61,777 bases of DNA from Puniceicoccales bacterium (GCA_031256995.1 JAIRPL010000030.1:1-61777); one strand, 5' to 3'; counted from the first letter of the stretch, positions 25,739-35,193 are shown. Notes: a model not told the origin generated them from the letters alone. Made by a program: numbers and translations.

Positions 25739-26875
25739 ATGAAGTTCACTATTGAGCGTGACCACTTTAAGAACGGCCTCGCGCAAGTCGCCGGGGTCGT
25801 TGGCGGCAAGAACACGGCCCCCCAGTTAAACAATGTCCACATTGAGGCCGCGGGCGAATCCATCGCGCTGACCACGAACAATCTGGATGTCGGTGTCCGC
25901 GCGCGCGTCAAGGCCTCCGTGAGCACCAGTGGGGTCATCACGCTGCCCGTGAAATTGCTCTCCAGCATCATTGCCTCGCTCCCCGACAAAAACGTCACCC
26001 TCGAAGTAAACAGCCAGAACCGCGCCACGATCCTCAGCGGCAGCTCAAGATTCAACATCATAGGACTCCCCGAGGACAATTTCCCGCAATTGGGCAAAGT
26101 GGACTCGGGGCTGGAGTTTGAGGTGCCAAGCGCCGACGTGGCCGTCATTCTCAAAAAAGTCTCGCACGCCCAGTCCACCGATGAGGGTCGCTTCATCCTG
26201 AACGGCGTTTTCTTTGAGTTCGGCGCCGGAAAGCTCGCCGTGGCCGCCACCGACGGACGCCGCCTGGCCACCGCTGGCAAGGCCATCGCGGGTGCCGACG
26301 AACTCTCGGGCAAATTCGTCCTCCCCTCCCGTTCTGTCACGGAGGTGCTGCGCATCCTCGCCGGCTCGAAGTTGGCAAAAATCGCCTTCAATGAACGCCA
26401 GGTGACCTTCACCGCCTCGCTCTCCGAGGAAACATCCAAGGATACCGGCCTTGTGGAAAACATTCACCTGATCTCGAAACTTGTTGACGGCAACTATCCA
26501 AACTACGCGCAGGTCATTCCCAAGGAAACCGTCCATCACTTGAAAATTGAGCGCGCACTGCTGCTGAAGAGCATTGAGCTTGCCTCCGTGGTGCTCACCG
26601 AGAAGAGCAAGACGCTCAAGCTCACCTTCGGGGACAACCTCATCCACATCGTCGGGGAAAGCTCCGAGAATGGGGACGGCAGCTCGGATGTCGCGGTCGC
26701 CTACGACGGCCCGCAGCTGAAAATCGCTTTCAACCCCGAATTTTTGCGCGCGTCCCTGGACGCCCTCAATGACGACATGATCACCTTTGAATTCAAGGAC
26801 GAGCTTTCGCCCGGCGTCGTCAAAGGCTCTGACAACTTCCTTTGTGTCATCATGCCCCAGCGCAGCACAAACTGA
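25739..26875 (+). CDS. dnaN: DNA polymerase III sliding clamp (beta subunit)
   Basis: A protein of 378 residues from ATG 25739 (MKFTIERDHFKNGLAQVAGVVGGKNTAPQL). The three repeated clamp domains are visible (1-125, 126-250, 251-378): ATILSGSSRFNIIGLPEDNFP closes domain I, HAQSTDEGRFILNGVFFEF opens domain II, ATDGRRLA is the classic domain II motif, and the protein ends in FLCVIMPQRS, close to the family's C-terminal VIMPMR. The ring tethers the replicative polymerase to DNA. dnaA is not adjacent; the gene is divergent from the hemW pair and is followed by a terminator. Confidence 0.96.
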   Translation: MKFTIERDHFKNGLAQVAGVVGGKNTAPQLNNVHIEAAGESIALTTNNLDVGVRARVKASVSTSGVITLPVKLLSSIIASLPDKNVTLEVNSQNRATILSGSSRFNIIGLPEDNFPQLGKVDSGLEFEVPSADVAVILKKVSHAQSTDEGRFILNGVFFEFGAGKLAVAATDGRRLATAGKAIAGADELSGKFVLPSRSVTEVLRILAGSKLAKIAFNERQVTFTASLSEETSKDTGLVENIHLISKLVDGNYPNYAQVIPKETVHHLKIERALLLKSIELASVVLTEKSKTLKLTFGDNLIHIVGESSENGDGSSDVAVAYDGPQLKIAFNPEFLRASLDALNDDMITFEFKDELSPGVVKGSDNFLCVIMPQRSTN

Positions 26876-26905
26876 GCACGGTCGTCACATCCTCCGTTTC
26901 CAAAA

Positions 26906-26938
26906 GGCACGTCACCCGCGAGGGGGCGTGTCTTTTTT
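26906..26938 (+). terminator. rho-independent terminator of dnaN
   Basis: GGCACG ... CGTGTC stem around a GC-rich loop (with a possible inner CCC/GGG pairing) followed by six T, about 30 bases after the dnaN stop. Confidence 0.7.
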
Positions 26939-27334
26939 GGTGAACCAAGTTGGAGATTTCCCAAGGAATGTGACGAAAAGTGGCAAAAATAAAAAATGCC
27001 GATGACGCCCCCCAAAAAAAATAACCAAGGTCCGGCTTCCTGAAAAAAGTGCGAATGGATCGGGAGGGAGATTGCCGGACAACGTTTCCCGGAAAACACA
27101 AAATCGCCCAAGACAAGGACAACGCGTGCGCGCGACAGGCAGCCGCTCCCGGCAGACATCCGGTCCCATGACGCCATGCTGGCGCCAAAACGCCGCCTGA
27201 AGTCTCAATTTCATTGCGACACCATGGGAATGCGACCCCCCGCATGCGGCGGCGATCCCCTCGATTTTTCTAAAGAAGAGAAAACAAGATAGACTCCTTT
27301 TTCGGGATTCGTTTCCTGCGCCACCCATCAAGCC
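26939..27334. other. intergenic region between dnaN and lolC
   Basis: About 400 bases without a convincing gene. It contains short A runs, a C run near 27007 and a CG-rich middle. The final 70 bases before lolC are AT-richer (TTTTTCTAAAGAAGAGAAAACAAG at 27267-27290) and probably hold the promoter of the lolC-lolD-xerD unit. No recognisable -35/-10 pair was fixed. Confidence 0.4.
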
Positions 27335-28612
27335 ATGTGGCCCCTGTTCCTCGCACGCAAACAACTCTTCCCTCCAGGAAAATTTCCTGTCTTTGCGTTT
27401 GTGTCCGTGCTCGGCGTGGCGCTGGGAATCACCGCGCTGCTTGTGGTGCAGACCGTGATGTTCAGTTTTGGGGAGGAACACAGGCGGCGCATCCGCGAAA
27501 ATTCCGGGGATGTGACCGTTTCCGCCAACGGGGCCGCGATCGCCAATATCGACGGCCTCCGCGAGGAGGTGATCCGCCTGGCCAGCGGGGCGGCCGTCGC
27601 CTCCTCGGTTTACATAGACGGTGCCGCCTTCCTTTCCCCCACGGACAGGCAGCTGGAATTTCAACAATCCATCCCCTTGGTGCGCGGCATAGACCCGCAG
27701 CGCGAACCGGACGTGATCCCGCTAAAAAAATACCTCCGGGGACAGGACGGCGCTGATGGCGCGGCAACCTTGGAGGCGTTTGACGACGAGCGCGTCATCC
27801 TCGGACAACGCCTGGCACGGCGCCTGGGCACCGGCCCGGGCGGACGGGTCACGATTTATTCCCCGGTGAAGATCCTCCAATCCATCGAGACAGGTGGCGC
27901 GCGCATCACACGCCCCAAGGAGCTTGAAGTCTGCGGTGTCCTGGAAACCGGATACAAACCCGTGGATGACAACGTGGTGCTCGTCACTTTGCCGACGGCA
28001 CGCGAGCTTTTCGGGTTGAAAAACGGGATGGGCACGGCGGTTCATCTGCGCCTGCGCGACCACGAAAAATCCGCGCAGATCGCGACGATGCTGGACAGTT
28101 CGCCGAGCTTGGGGCGCTTTTTTCACGCGCGCCCGTGGACGCACATGAACCGGGATTTCCTCAACGCGATTGAGATGGAAAAGGGAACGCTCTTTTTGCT
28201 GATGTTCATCATCCTGCTTGTGGCGTCGTTTTCCATCGGCAGCACGCTTTTCAACCACGTTGTGCGGCGCACAAAGGAGATCGGCCTCATTGGCGCGCTC
28301 GGGGGAGGCCCGCGCGCCATTCTCACACTGTTTCTCGCACAAGGCCTCTTTGTCGGCGTCGCCGGCTACGCGGCGGGCGTCGGGCTGACCTTTCTGATTC
28401 TTCATTTCCGTCAGGAAATCATCGCCCTGATGGGGCAGTCCGACACCCTGCTGAATCAGTACCAGTTTGCCAGGGTTCCCCTGCACTACAATCCGGCCGA
28501 TTTCGGTAAGGCGGCGTTGTTAACCTTTTTCCTGATGCTCGCGGTTTCACTGCTGCCCGCGCTTTGGGCGGCGCGGCGCAAGCCAACGGAGGCAATGCGC
28601 GCCGCCGCCTGA
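27335..28612 (+). CDS. lolC: lipoprotein-releasing ABC transporter permease (LolC/LolE type)
   Basis: A protein of 425 residues with MacB/LolC topology: an N-terminal membrane segment (FPVFAFVSVLGVALGITALLVVQ), a periplasmic domain of about 230 residues, and three C-terminal spans (FLLMFIILLVASFSI, ILTLFLAQGLFVGVAGY, LLTFFLMLAVSLLPALWA). RRTKEIGLIGALGGGPRAIL is the coupling helix that contacts the ATPase. Together with the following ATPase it should release lipoproteins from the inner membrane to LolA. Only one permease is present, so it may act as a homodimer (LolF-like). The LolA-like exported protein at 53.5 kb could be its partner. Confidence 0.88.
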   Translation: MWPLFLARKQLFPPGKFPVFAFVSVLGVALGITALLVVQTVMFSFGEEHRRRIRENSGDVTVSANGAAIANIDGLREEVIRLASGAAVASSVYIDGAAFLSPTDRQLEFQQSIPLVRGIDPQREPDVIPLKKYLRGQDGADGAATLEAFDDERVILGQRLARRLGTGPGGRVTIYSPVKILQSIETGGARITRPKELEVCGVLETGYKPVDDNVVLVTLPTARELFGLKNGMGTAVHLRLRDHEKSAQIATMLDSSPSLGRFFHARPWTHMNRDFLNAIEMEKGTLFLLMFIILLVASFSIGSTLFNHVVRRTKEIGLIGALGGGPRAILTLFLAQGLFVGVAGYAAGVGLTFLILHFRQEIIALMGQSDTLLNQYQFARVPLHYNPADFGKAALLTFFLMLAVSLLPALWAARRKPTEAMRAAA

Positions 28613-28677
28613 TCCCGGCGCGAAAATCCCGGCCGCCGGCAAGAAACCTCAGCATTCCAACCCCCTCCACGCGCACG

Positions 28678-29688
28678 ATGTCACCTTCCCTGCCCGCCGG
28701 CACGCCCGCAACGCCCACGCCAGCCCATTCAGTGGCACCGGAATGGACAGCCTCCGCCGCGCCCCTGCCGGAAATTCCGCCAGAAACGCCCGCCGTGCCC
28801 ACGACGCCGGAACCATCATCCACGCCATCGCGGCCGCCATCGGGCGCTGCGGTCGTTCTCCGGGCTGAGGCCCTCTCCAAGGGCTTCAAATCTCCCTGCG
28901 CCATTGAAAAACCAGCCGCCGCCGCGCCGGCCGCCGCCCTTCACCGTCCCTTGGCACCCGTTCCGTCAGCCCCCGTCTCCGGCCCTGTTTCTCCCGCTGC
29001 CTCGGGCCGGCTGGAGATCCTTCGCGACATATCCCTCGAAATTTGCGAAAGTGAGTTTGTGAGCATCCAAGGCGCGTCCGGCGCGGGAAAGACCACGCTT
29101 TTGCAAATCCTTGGAGGGCTGGACCAACCTGATTCCGGGCGCCTTTTCTGGAACGGCAAACTCGTCTCCGGGCGTGGCAACGCATTCCTGGCCCGCCACC
29201 GGGCGCTCTGGCTTGGGTATGTTTTCCAGTCCTACCACCTGATTCCGGAATTGAACGCCTTGGAAAACGTGGTGCTTGCCGGGCGCATTGCCGGATGTCC
29301 GGCAGGCGTCGTCGAGTCGCGGGCGCGGGAGCTTCTGGAGCATGTCGGGCTTGCGTCGCGCCTGTGGCATCTGCCATCAAAACTTTCCGGAGGCGAATGC
29401 CAGCGTGTCGCCATTGCGCGCGCGCTTGTCAACCAGCCGCGCGTCCTCCTTGCCGATGAGCCAACGGGGAATCTTGACGAGGCCACCGGCGAAAAAATCA
29501 TGGACCTGCTCCTTTCTCTGACAATTGCCGGGCGTGTGGCCCTCGTGCTTGTCACCCACAACCCGGCTTTCGCGGCCCGGGCGCCCCGTCGTTACCATCT
29601 TTCCTGCGGAACGCTTCGGGAGGTGCCGGCGGCGGAACGGAACAACGGCATTCTATTGGAAAATGGGGATGGAAGAGGAAATCGATGA
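28678..29688 (+). CDS. lolD: ABC transporter ATPase LolD with an unusual Pro/Ala-rich N-terminal region
   Basis: A protein of 336 residues from ATG 28678. LolD is normally about 230. ATPase motifs: Walker A GASGAGKTT (132-140), Q-loop (FQSYHL), signature LSGGECQRVAIARAL, Walker B VLLADEPTGNLD, H-loop LVTHNP. Residues 1-56 are Pro/Ala/Thr-rich. The first ABC strand (VVLRAEALSKGFK, about 59-71) is separated from the second (LEILRDISLEI) by about 40 Pro/Ala-rich residues, so the extra sequence interrupts the nucleotide-binding domain between its first strands. An upstream start at 28564 would overlap lolC. The 3' end overlaps xerD by 26 bases. Confidence 0.85.
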   Translation: MSPSLPAGTPATPTPAHSVAPEWTASAAPLPEIPPETPAVPTTPEPSSTPSRPPSGAAVVLRAEALSKGFKSPCAIEKPAAAAPAAALHRPLAPVPSAPVSGPVSPAASGRLEILRDISLEICESEFVSIQGASGAGKTTLLQILGGLDQPDSGRLFWNGKLVSGRGNAFLARHRALWLGYVFQSYHLIPELNALENVVLAGRIAGCPAGVVESRARELLEHVGLASRLWHLPSKLSGGECQRVAIARALVNQPRVLLADEPTGNLDEATGEKIMDLLLSLTIAGRVALVLVTHNPAFAARAPRRYHLSCGTLREVPAAERNNGILLENGDGRGNR

Positions 29689-30637
29689 CTTCATCGCCGT
29701 GCTTTTGACCGAGCACGGCCTCTCAAAAAACACGGCATTGGCCTACGAAAAGGACATAAGCCAGTTCGCGGCGTTCGCCACCCAGCGCGGGCGTGGCGGC
29801 TGGCAGGACGTCCAGCGCGAGGATGTCGCGGCATGGACGACGGCGCTCTCCGACGCCCCGCCGTTGCGCCATTCATCCGAAGTTCCCGCCACGGCGGCCA
29901 AGGCCCCCGCCATTCGCCAGCCCGTCAATGCACGGACACTGGCCCGAAAACTCAGCGCGCTGCGCACTTTCGCGAAACACCTCGTCGCGACAGGCGTGCG
30001 ACGCGACGATTTCACCGCGCTGGCGGAAGGCCCTCGCACACGCCGTCCGCTCCCGGACACGCTCAGCGAGGCCGAGGTGGGGCGTCTGCTGGAGGCCCCC
30101 CCCCTCAACACGCCCCACGGATTGCGCGACCGGGCCATGCTGGAGTTGATGTACGGCAGCGGCCTGCGCGTTTCCGAACTCTGCGGGCTGACCCTGCAAT
30201 CGGTGGACTTGGAGGAGGGTTTTCTTCGCGTCCTGGGCAAGGGCGCCAAGGAGCGCGTGGTGCCGGTCGGCCGCAAATCCATTGAGGCCCTGCGCAATTA
30301 CCTGTCGTCGCCCGGAAGGCCTTTTTTTGTGCGCAAAGGCACCGGAAGCGCGCTTTTTCTGAGCGAGCGCGGTGTCGCGCTTTCCCGCAAAACATTTTGG
30401 GTGCACCTGAAAGGGTGGGCGCGCGACGCCGGGATCACCCGTCCGGTCAAGCCCCACCTTCTTCGCCACTCTTTCGCGACACACCTGCTCGCCCATGGCG
30501 CGGGACTGCGCGAAATCCAGGAGATGCTTGGCCACGCCGACATTTCCACCACGGAAATCTACACCGCCGTTGAGCGAAAACGCCTTGTGGAACTCCACGC
30601 GAAACACCACCCCCGGCGCGCGATGCGTGTCGGGTGA
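29663..30637 (+). CDS. xerD: tyrosine recombinase XerD/XerC
   Basis: A protein of 324 residues from ATG 29663 (or ATG 29669). Catalytic residues are all present: Arg169 in GSGLRVSEL, Lys193 in GKGAKER, His265 and Arg268 in PHLLRHSFATHLL, His291 in LGHADISTT, and nucleophile Tyr300 in TEIYT. The N-terminal SAM-like domain (6-125) carries an insert around 65-90 that is Pro/Ala-rich. Xer recombinases resolve chromosome dimers at dif with FtsK. It overlaps lolD and is convergent with trpB, whose end lies 12 bases away. XerC and XerD cannot be separated by eye. Confidence 0.9.
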   Translation: MGMEEEIDDFIAVLLTEHGLSKNTALAYEKDISQFAAFATQRGRGGWQDVQREDVAAWTTALSDAPPLRHSSEVPATAAKAPAIRQPVNARTLARKLSALRTFAKHLVATGVRRDDFTALAEGPRTRRPLPDTLSEAEVGRLLEAPPLNTPHGLRDRAMLELMYGSGLRVSELCGLTLQSVDLEEGFLRVLGKGAKERVVPVGRKSIEALRNYLSSPGRPFFVRKGTGSALFLSERGVALSRKTFWVHLKGWARDAGITRPVKPHLLRHSFATHLLAHGAGLREIQEMLGHADISTTEIYTAVERKRLVELHAKHHPRRAMRVG

Positions 30638-30649
30638 CGGATGCCGCCA

Positions 30650-31891
30650 TCAAAGCGCCAGGGTCTCGCCCATGGCGCGCGCGGCGTGCCACACATCCTT
30701 GTCGCCACGCCCGGAAAGATTCACGAGCAACAAGGAATCGCGCGGCATCGCGGGGGCGAGTTTCACGGCCTCGGCAAGGGCATGGGAGGACTCCAGCGCC
30801 GGAAGGATTCCCTCCGTGCGGCAAAGAAGCTTGAAGGCATCCAATGCCTCGGTGTCGGAGGCATGGGTGAAGCGGATCCGCCCCGTGTCACGGTAATGGG
30901 CATGCTCGGGGCCGACGGCGGCATAATCGAGACCGGCGGAAACGGAGTGCGTGCCAAGGATCTGCCCCTCGGCATCCTGCAAAATATAGGTGGCGCAGCC
31001 TTGCAGGACGCCGCGGGAACCACCGGCAAAACGCGCGGCATGCTCACCGGGGCTTATGGAGCGCCCGCCGGCCTCGACCCCCGTGAGGGCGACCGACGGC
31101 TCGTCAAGGTACTCGAAAAAGGCGCCGATGGCATTGCTGCCGCCGCCCACGCAGGCGACGACATGGTCGGGCAGGCGCCCGGCCGCCTCCAGCATCTGCG
31201 CGCGGGACTCGCGGGAGATCACACTCTGGAAATCGCGCACCATCATCGGAAAAGGATGCGCGCCATAGGCCGTCCCAAGCACGTAATGGGTGTTTCGCGA
31301 GCTGGCGACCCAATCGCGAAAGGCCTCATTGACGGCCTCCTTCAGCGTTTTTTGGCCCGCGTGGACGGCGCGGACCTCGGCCCCCATGAGGCGCATCCGA
31401 TATACATTGAGCGCCTGCCGCTCCATGTCCGCCGCGCCCATGTAGATCACGCATTCAAGGCCGAATTTGACGGCGGCGGCGGCGGTGGCGACGCCGTGCT
31501 GGCCGGCACCCGTCTCGGCGATGACACGCCGCTTGCCCATGCGGCTGGCAAGAAGACACTGGCCGAGGGCGTTGTTGATCTTGTGCGCGCCCGTGTGGAG
31601 CATGTCCTCGCGCTTGAGGTAAATCCGCGCGCCGCCAAGGTGGCGCGTCAGGCCCACGGCGTGATAGAGCAAGGTGGGGCGTCCGGCGTAATCGCGCAAC
31701 AGGGCGGCAAACTCATCCTGAAAACCGGCCGAATCGCGGGCCTCCAGATAGGCCTCGGCAAGCTCTGCCAGCGGAGTCATCAACGTCTCCGGCGCAAAGA
31801 CGCCGCCGTAGGCGCCAAAATGGCCGGAGGCGTCGGGCAGGGAGAAACGCGGCGCGTTGCGCGCGGCAGGGTCGGTTCGCATATCGCCCAT
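30650..31891 (-). CDS. trpB: tryptophan synthase beta chain
   Basis: A protein of 413 residues (ATG 31891; 31882 is an alternative). Condenses indole and serine using PLP. The PLP lysine lies in [15 protein letters not shown]; further landmarks are [19 protein letters not shown] in the phosphate-binding glycine-rich loop, and the C-terminal SGRGDKD. The usual partner trpA is not next to it in this window, which is uncommon for a classical TrpB1. The gene is divergent from hisN (about 140 bases between starts) and convergent with xerD. Confidence 0.95.
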   Translation of the reverse strand: MGDMRTDPAARNAPRFSLPDASGHFGAYGGVFAPETLMTPLAELAEAYLEARDSAGFQDEFAALLRDYAGRPTLLYHAVGLTRHLGGARIYLKREDMLHTGAHKINNALGQCLLASRMGKRRVIAETGAGQHGVATAAAAVKFGLECVIYMGAADMERQALNVYRMRLMGAEVRAVHAGQKTLKEAVNEAFRDWVASSRNTHYVLGTAYGAHPFPMMVRDFQSVISRESRAQMLEAAGRLPDHVVACVGGGSNAIGAFFEYLDEPSVALTGVEAGGRSISPGEHAARFAGGSRGVLQGCATYILQDAEGQILGTHSVSAGLDYAAVGPEHAHYRDTGRIRFTHASDTEALDAFKLLCRTEGILPALESSHALAEAVKLAPAMPRDSLLLVNLSGRGDKDVWHAARAMGETLAL

Positions 31892-32031
31892 GATAAAAAA
31901 GACCGCCATGCGCCGACGGAAGGCGGAAATGCGCGCCAGGCACCCCGCCACTTTTTTGCGCGCCCGGGCGCCCGCCGCATCCTTGCCACATGCTTGCCCA
32001 CGGACGAAAACACGGCAGGATGCGCGGCGAA

Positions 32032-32826
32032 ATGGGCGAAACCATCAGCGAAAAAACACGCGCCGAACTCTGGGCATTTGCGGAGAAATTGGCCGATCGC
32101 GCCTCCGAGTTGCTCCGCGGCTACCATGCGCGCCTGGACACCGAGATCGAAATCAAACCCGACGGCTCCCCCGTGACCATCGCGGACAAGGAATGCGAGC
32201 GCCATTTGCGCCGCTGGATCGCAGAGTGCCACCCGGAACACGGCATCATTGGCGAGGAGTTTGGAACGGAGCGGCCGGACGCCGAGTTCGTCTGGTCGCT
32301 CGACCCCATTGACGGCACAAAATCCTTCATCCCGCGCGTCCCGCTTTACGGCCTGCTCCTTGGATTGCTTTGGCAGGGACGGCCCTTCCTTGGCCTGATC
32401 GACCAACCCATCACACGCCAGCGTGTCATTGGAGACGGAAGGCGCACGCTGTACAACGGGCGTCCGGCGCAAATTTCAGGAAAAAGCCGCCTTCAGGACG
32501 CCCTGTTGCTGACCACCGACGTCAAGAATGTGGCCAAATATCAAAACAAGGCCGCCTTCGACCGCCTTGTGGACCGCTGCGGGCTGTTCCGCACTTGGGG
32601 CGACTGCTACGGGCACATGATGATCGCGGCGGGACTTGGCGACATCATGGCCGACCCCGTGCTCAACCCCTGGGATCTCTACCCGCTGATCCCCGTCCTG
32701 CGCGGCGCCGGCGCCATCGTCACCGATTGGCACGGCGGCGATCCGCTCGTCACCCACCACGTCATCGCCGCCACCCCCGCCCTTCACGAGCCAGCACTCA
32801 GGATCCTGAACGAGAAACAGGCGTGA
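32032..32826 (+). CDS. hisN: HisN-type histidinol-phosphatase (inositol monophosphatase family)
   Basis: A protein of 264 residues from ATG 32032 (longer starts at 31990 and 32020 are possible). Motifs: [25 protein letters not shown], the Mg-binding [13 protein letters not shown], and [20 protein letters not shown]. The TKSFI variant and [14 protein letters not shown] are typical of HisN, which makes histidinol from its phosphate. hisD, the next step, lies elsewhere in the window (54.4 kb), supporting but not proving this role. Divergent from trpB. Confidence 0.8.
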   Translation: MGETISEKTRAELWAFAEKLADRASELLRGYHARLDTEIEIKPDGSPVTIADKECERHLRRWIAECHPEHGIIGEEFGTERPDAEFVWSLDPIDGTKSFIPRVPLYGLLLGLLWQGRPFLGLIDQPITRQRVIGDGRRTLYNGRPAQISGKSRLQDALLLTTDVKNVAKYQNKAAFDRLVDRCGLFRTWGDCYGHMMIAAGLGDIMADPVLNPWDLYPLIPVLRGAGAIVTDWHGGDPLVTHHVIAATPALHEPALRILNEKQA

Positions 32827-32904
32827 GGCTGCCCGCGCCCGCCATCAAGGACGCCGCCCAAAACAGGATTGCCCGAAACGCCGCGGACATGGATTTTCCA
32901 GACC

Positions 32905-33948
32905 ATGTCCACCTTGAAATTCACAAAAGGCGCGCCCGACGCCATCAACCCGGCACTCGTGCCGCAACGCACGCTTTCCACCGGCACAAAAATGCCCGCG
33001 ATTGGCATGGGAACATTTGGCTCGGACCATGTCTCCGCCGACGATGTCGCCACAGGCGTGCTCGCCGCCGCCGAGGTCGGCTACAGGCATTTTGACTGCG
33101 CGGCGGTTTACAGCAACGAGCACCAGATCGGCCCCGTCTTCAAGGCCATCACGGCGCCCGGCACCGGGATCCGCCGCGAGGATATCTGGGTCACATCAAA
33201 GCTCTGGAATGACAAGCACGCCGCCGCGGATGTCATCCCGACCTTCGAAAAATCGCTCCAGGACCTCGGCCTCGACTACCTCGACCTCTACCTCATTCAC
33301 TGGCCCTTCCCCAATTTCCACCCCCCCGGTTGTGACGTCACCTCGCGCAGCGCCGACGCGAAACCCTACATCCACGAGAATTTCATGCAGACGTGGCGCC
33401 AGCTTGAAAAGCTGCACAAAGCCGGCAAGGTTCGCCACATCGGCACCTCAAACGTCACCGTGCCCAAGTTGAAGCTCATCCTGCGCGACGCGGAGATCAA
33501 ACCCCATGTCAACGAGATGGAGCTTCACCCGCACTTCCAGCAGCCGGAATTGTTCAATTACGTGCGCGACAATGGCATCGTGCCCATCGGCTATTGCCCG
33601 CTCGGCTCCCCAGGGCGCCCCGAGCGTGACCGCACGCCGGAGGACACCGATCCGCTGACCGACCCCGTCATCACGCGCATTGCCGCCGCGCACAACGTCC
33701 ACCCCGCCCTCGTCTGCCTGAAATGGGCGGTGCAGCGCGGCCAGGCTCCCATCCCATTCTCGAGCAAACGCCGGAACATCCAATCCAACCTCGCCGCCGT
33801 CACAAACGATCCGCTCACGCCTGCGGAGATGAGCGAGATCGCCTCGATCGACCGCAATTGCCGCCTTATCAAGGGACAGGTCTTCCTCTGGGGAAAGCAC
33901 GACGACTGGCGCGTCCTTTGGGACGAGGACGGCGTCATCCAACAATAA
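32905..33948 (+). CDS. aldo/keto reductase
   Basis: A protein of 347 residues with a TIM-barrel AKR signature. The start at ATG 32905 fits the family N-terminus (TLSTGTKMPAIGMGTFG). Catalytic tetrad: Asp64 and Tyr69 in FDCAAVYSNE, Lys99 in TSKLWND, His132 in IHWPF. The NADP pocket near the C-terminus reads PIPFSSKRRNIQSNL. Substrate unknown (sugar or aldehyde reduction to alcohol). A strong terminator follows. The next gene, a DUF6807 protein, lies 140 bases further in the same direction. Confidence 0.9.
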   Translation: MSTLKFTKGAPDAINPALVPQRTLSTGTKMPAIGMGTFGSDHVSADDVATGVLAAAEVGYRHFDCAAVYSNEHQIGPVFKAITAPGTGIRREDIWVTSKLWNDKHAAADVIPTFEKSLQDLGLDYLDLYLIHWPFPNFHPPGCDVTSRSADAKPYIHENFMQTWRQLEKLHKAGKVRHIGTSNVTVPKLKLILRDAEIKPHVNEMELHPHFQQPELFNYVRDNGIVPIGYCPLGSPGRPERDRTPEDTDPLTDPVITRIAAAHNVHPALVCLKWAVQRGQAPIPFSSKRRNIQSNLAAVTNDPLTPAEMSEIASIDRNCRLIKGQVFLWGKHDDWRVLWDEDGVIQQ

Positions 33949-33988
33949 TGGAAGGCGCGGACGTCCTCCGCGATCCACGAAAAATCAT

Positions 33989-34025
33989 GCAAGGGTTGGC
34001 GGCATGCCAGCCCTTGCGCTTTTTA
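33989..34025 (+). terminator. rho-independent terminator of the aldo/keto reductase gene
   Basis: 12-base arms GCAAGGGTTGGC (33989-34000) and GCCAGCCCTTGC (34006-34017) pair with one G-T wobble around a 5-base loop, followed by GCTTTTT. Confidence 0.85.
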
Positions 34026-34088
34026 GGGAACACTTCACGCGCGCGCATTTCTACACGCCGCGACTCTCTCTCACCTCCCCGCACGCAC

Positions 34089-35126
34089 ATGGAACGCAGA
34101 AACTTTCTTAAAAACAGTGTCTTTTTGGCCGGCCTTGGCCTGCTCCCGCCCCTCGCCGGCCATGCCGCCACCGCGGCTGCCAATGCCTCAAAAGGAAAAC
34201 CAAAATTTCCCAAAAAATTCGTCAGCGAGGATGGCACCCCCCCCCAGGCCCACCTCACAAGTTACAGCTACGAGAACCAGATTTGGTTTCGGAAAAACAA
34301 CGCGATACTCACCGCATACCGCGCCAATCCCACTCAAAAATATCCCTACCTCTACCCATTCACCGGCCCCAGGAGCGGCCGGAGTGTCGTCACGGAGACA
34401 GGCTCGCCCTGGCCCCATCACCGTGGGATTTTCTTTGGATGCGACCGCGTGAACGGTGGCAATTATTGGCAAAATTCCCTGAAGGACGGGCAAATCCTCT
34501 CACAAGGGTTTCGTCTTGAGGAAATCAGCGAAACCGCCGCGATCTTCACCGACAGCGCCCTTTGGGCCAAACCGGGGCAAAAACCGATCCTGGAGGACCG
34601 GCGGCGCTATAAGCTTCAGCTGATCGATGCCGACCGCCACATTCTCGACGCGTATTTCGAGCTTACCCCCCTCGTTGACGTCACCATCCAGCAAACCAAT
34701 CACGGCCTCTTTGGAGTTCGTTGCGCCCCGGACATTAGCGTCGCGCAGGGAGAAGGGACGCTTGAGAGTTCCACGGGGTTAAAAATCACCAAGGCGGATG
34801 GCCGCGACGCCGTGCTCAAGAAAGTGCACGGGCAGCAGGCGCGCTGGCTGGCATTCCACGGCAAACGTTCCGGGCTGGATGTCGCCGAAGGAGTGGCCGT
34901 CCTCGTTCCGGACGGACTTCCCGGCGTTTTCGGGAATCAGAAATGGTTTGCCCGCGACTACGGAAACATTTCCCCGATGCCCATGCTCTTCCTCCCCAAA
35001 GGTGAGTCGATCAAGCTGCCCAAGGGCGAGGTGGTGAAACTGCGCTACCGGGTCGTCGCCTTTGCCGGCACCCCGCAAAGCGCCAAAATCCCCACGCTCT
35101 GGGAGGAATTCAACACCATCGCGTAA
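34089..35126 (+). CDS. DUF6807/PmoA-like protein with Tat signal
   Basis: A protein of 345 residues from ATG 34089. The N-terminus ERRNFLKNS followed by a hydrophobic stretch and AGHA is a twin-arginine signal peptide, so it is exported folded. Inside is the DUF6807 pattern named after methane-oxygenase PmoA annotations: PYLYPFTGPRSG, SPWPHHRGIFFG and a C-terminal block KWFARDYGNISPMPM. This family is common in Verrucomicrobia and Planctomycetes and is not a methane monooxygenase; it is suspected to act on carbohydrates or glycosides. The neighbouring aldo/keto reductase suggests sugar metabolism, but this is only proximity. Confidence 0.8.
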   Translation: MERRNFLKNSVFLAGLGLLPPLAGHAATAAANASKGKPKFPKKFVSEDGTPPQAHLTSYSYENQIWFRKNNAILTAYRANPTQKYPYLYPFTGPRSGRSVVTETGSPWPHHRGIFFGCDRVNGGNYWQNSLKDGQILSQGFRLEEISETAAIFTDSALWAKPGQKPILEDRRRYKLQLIDADRHILDAYFELTPLVDVTIQQTNHGLFGVRCAPDISVAQGEGTLESSTGLKITKADGRDAVLKKVHGQQARWLAFHGKRSGLDVAEGVAVLVPDGLPGVFGNQKWFARDYGNISPMPMLFLPKGESIKLPKGEVVKLRYRVVAFAGTPQSAKIPTLWEEFNTIA

Positions 35127-35159
35127 TCCGCGCCCCGCAGCCTTTTTCGTTTCTCCCAA

Positions 35160-35193
35160 GGCCATTTTCCCCGTTTTTCCCCGGAAAATGGCC
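35160..35193. terminator. perfect 11-bp inverted repeat between convergent genes
   Basis: GGCCATTTTCC (35160-35170) and GGAAAATGGCC (35183-35193) with a 12-base loop, between the convergent DUF6807 and M16 genes. The arms include A/T tracts, so it could terminate in both directions; no long T run follows. Confidence 0.6.

Noticed and set aside
25739-26875. dnaN as a marker of the replication origin
   Set aside because: No dnaA gene or DnaA-box cluster was recognised nearby, so an origin is not claimed.
34089-35126. Reading the PmoA-like protein as evidence for methane oxidation
   Set aside because: DUF6807 proteins are unrelated to the membrane methane monooxygenase, and no pmoB/pmoC-type or methanol dehydrogenase genes are present.
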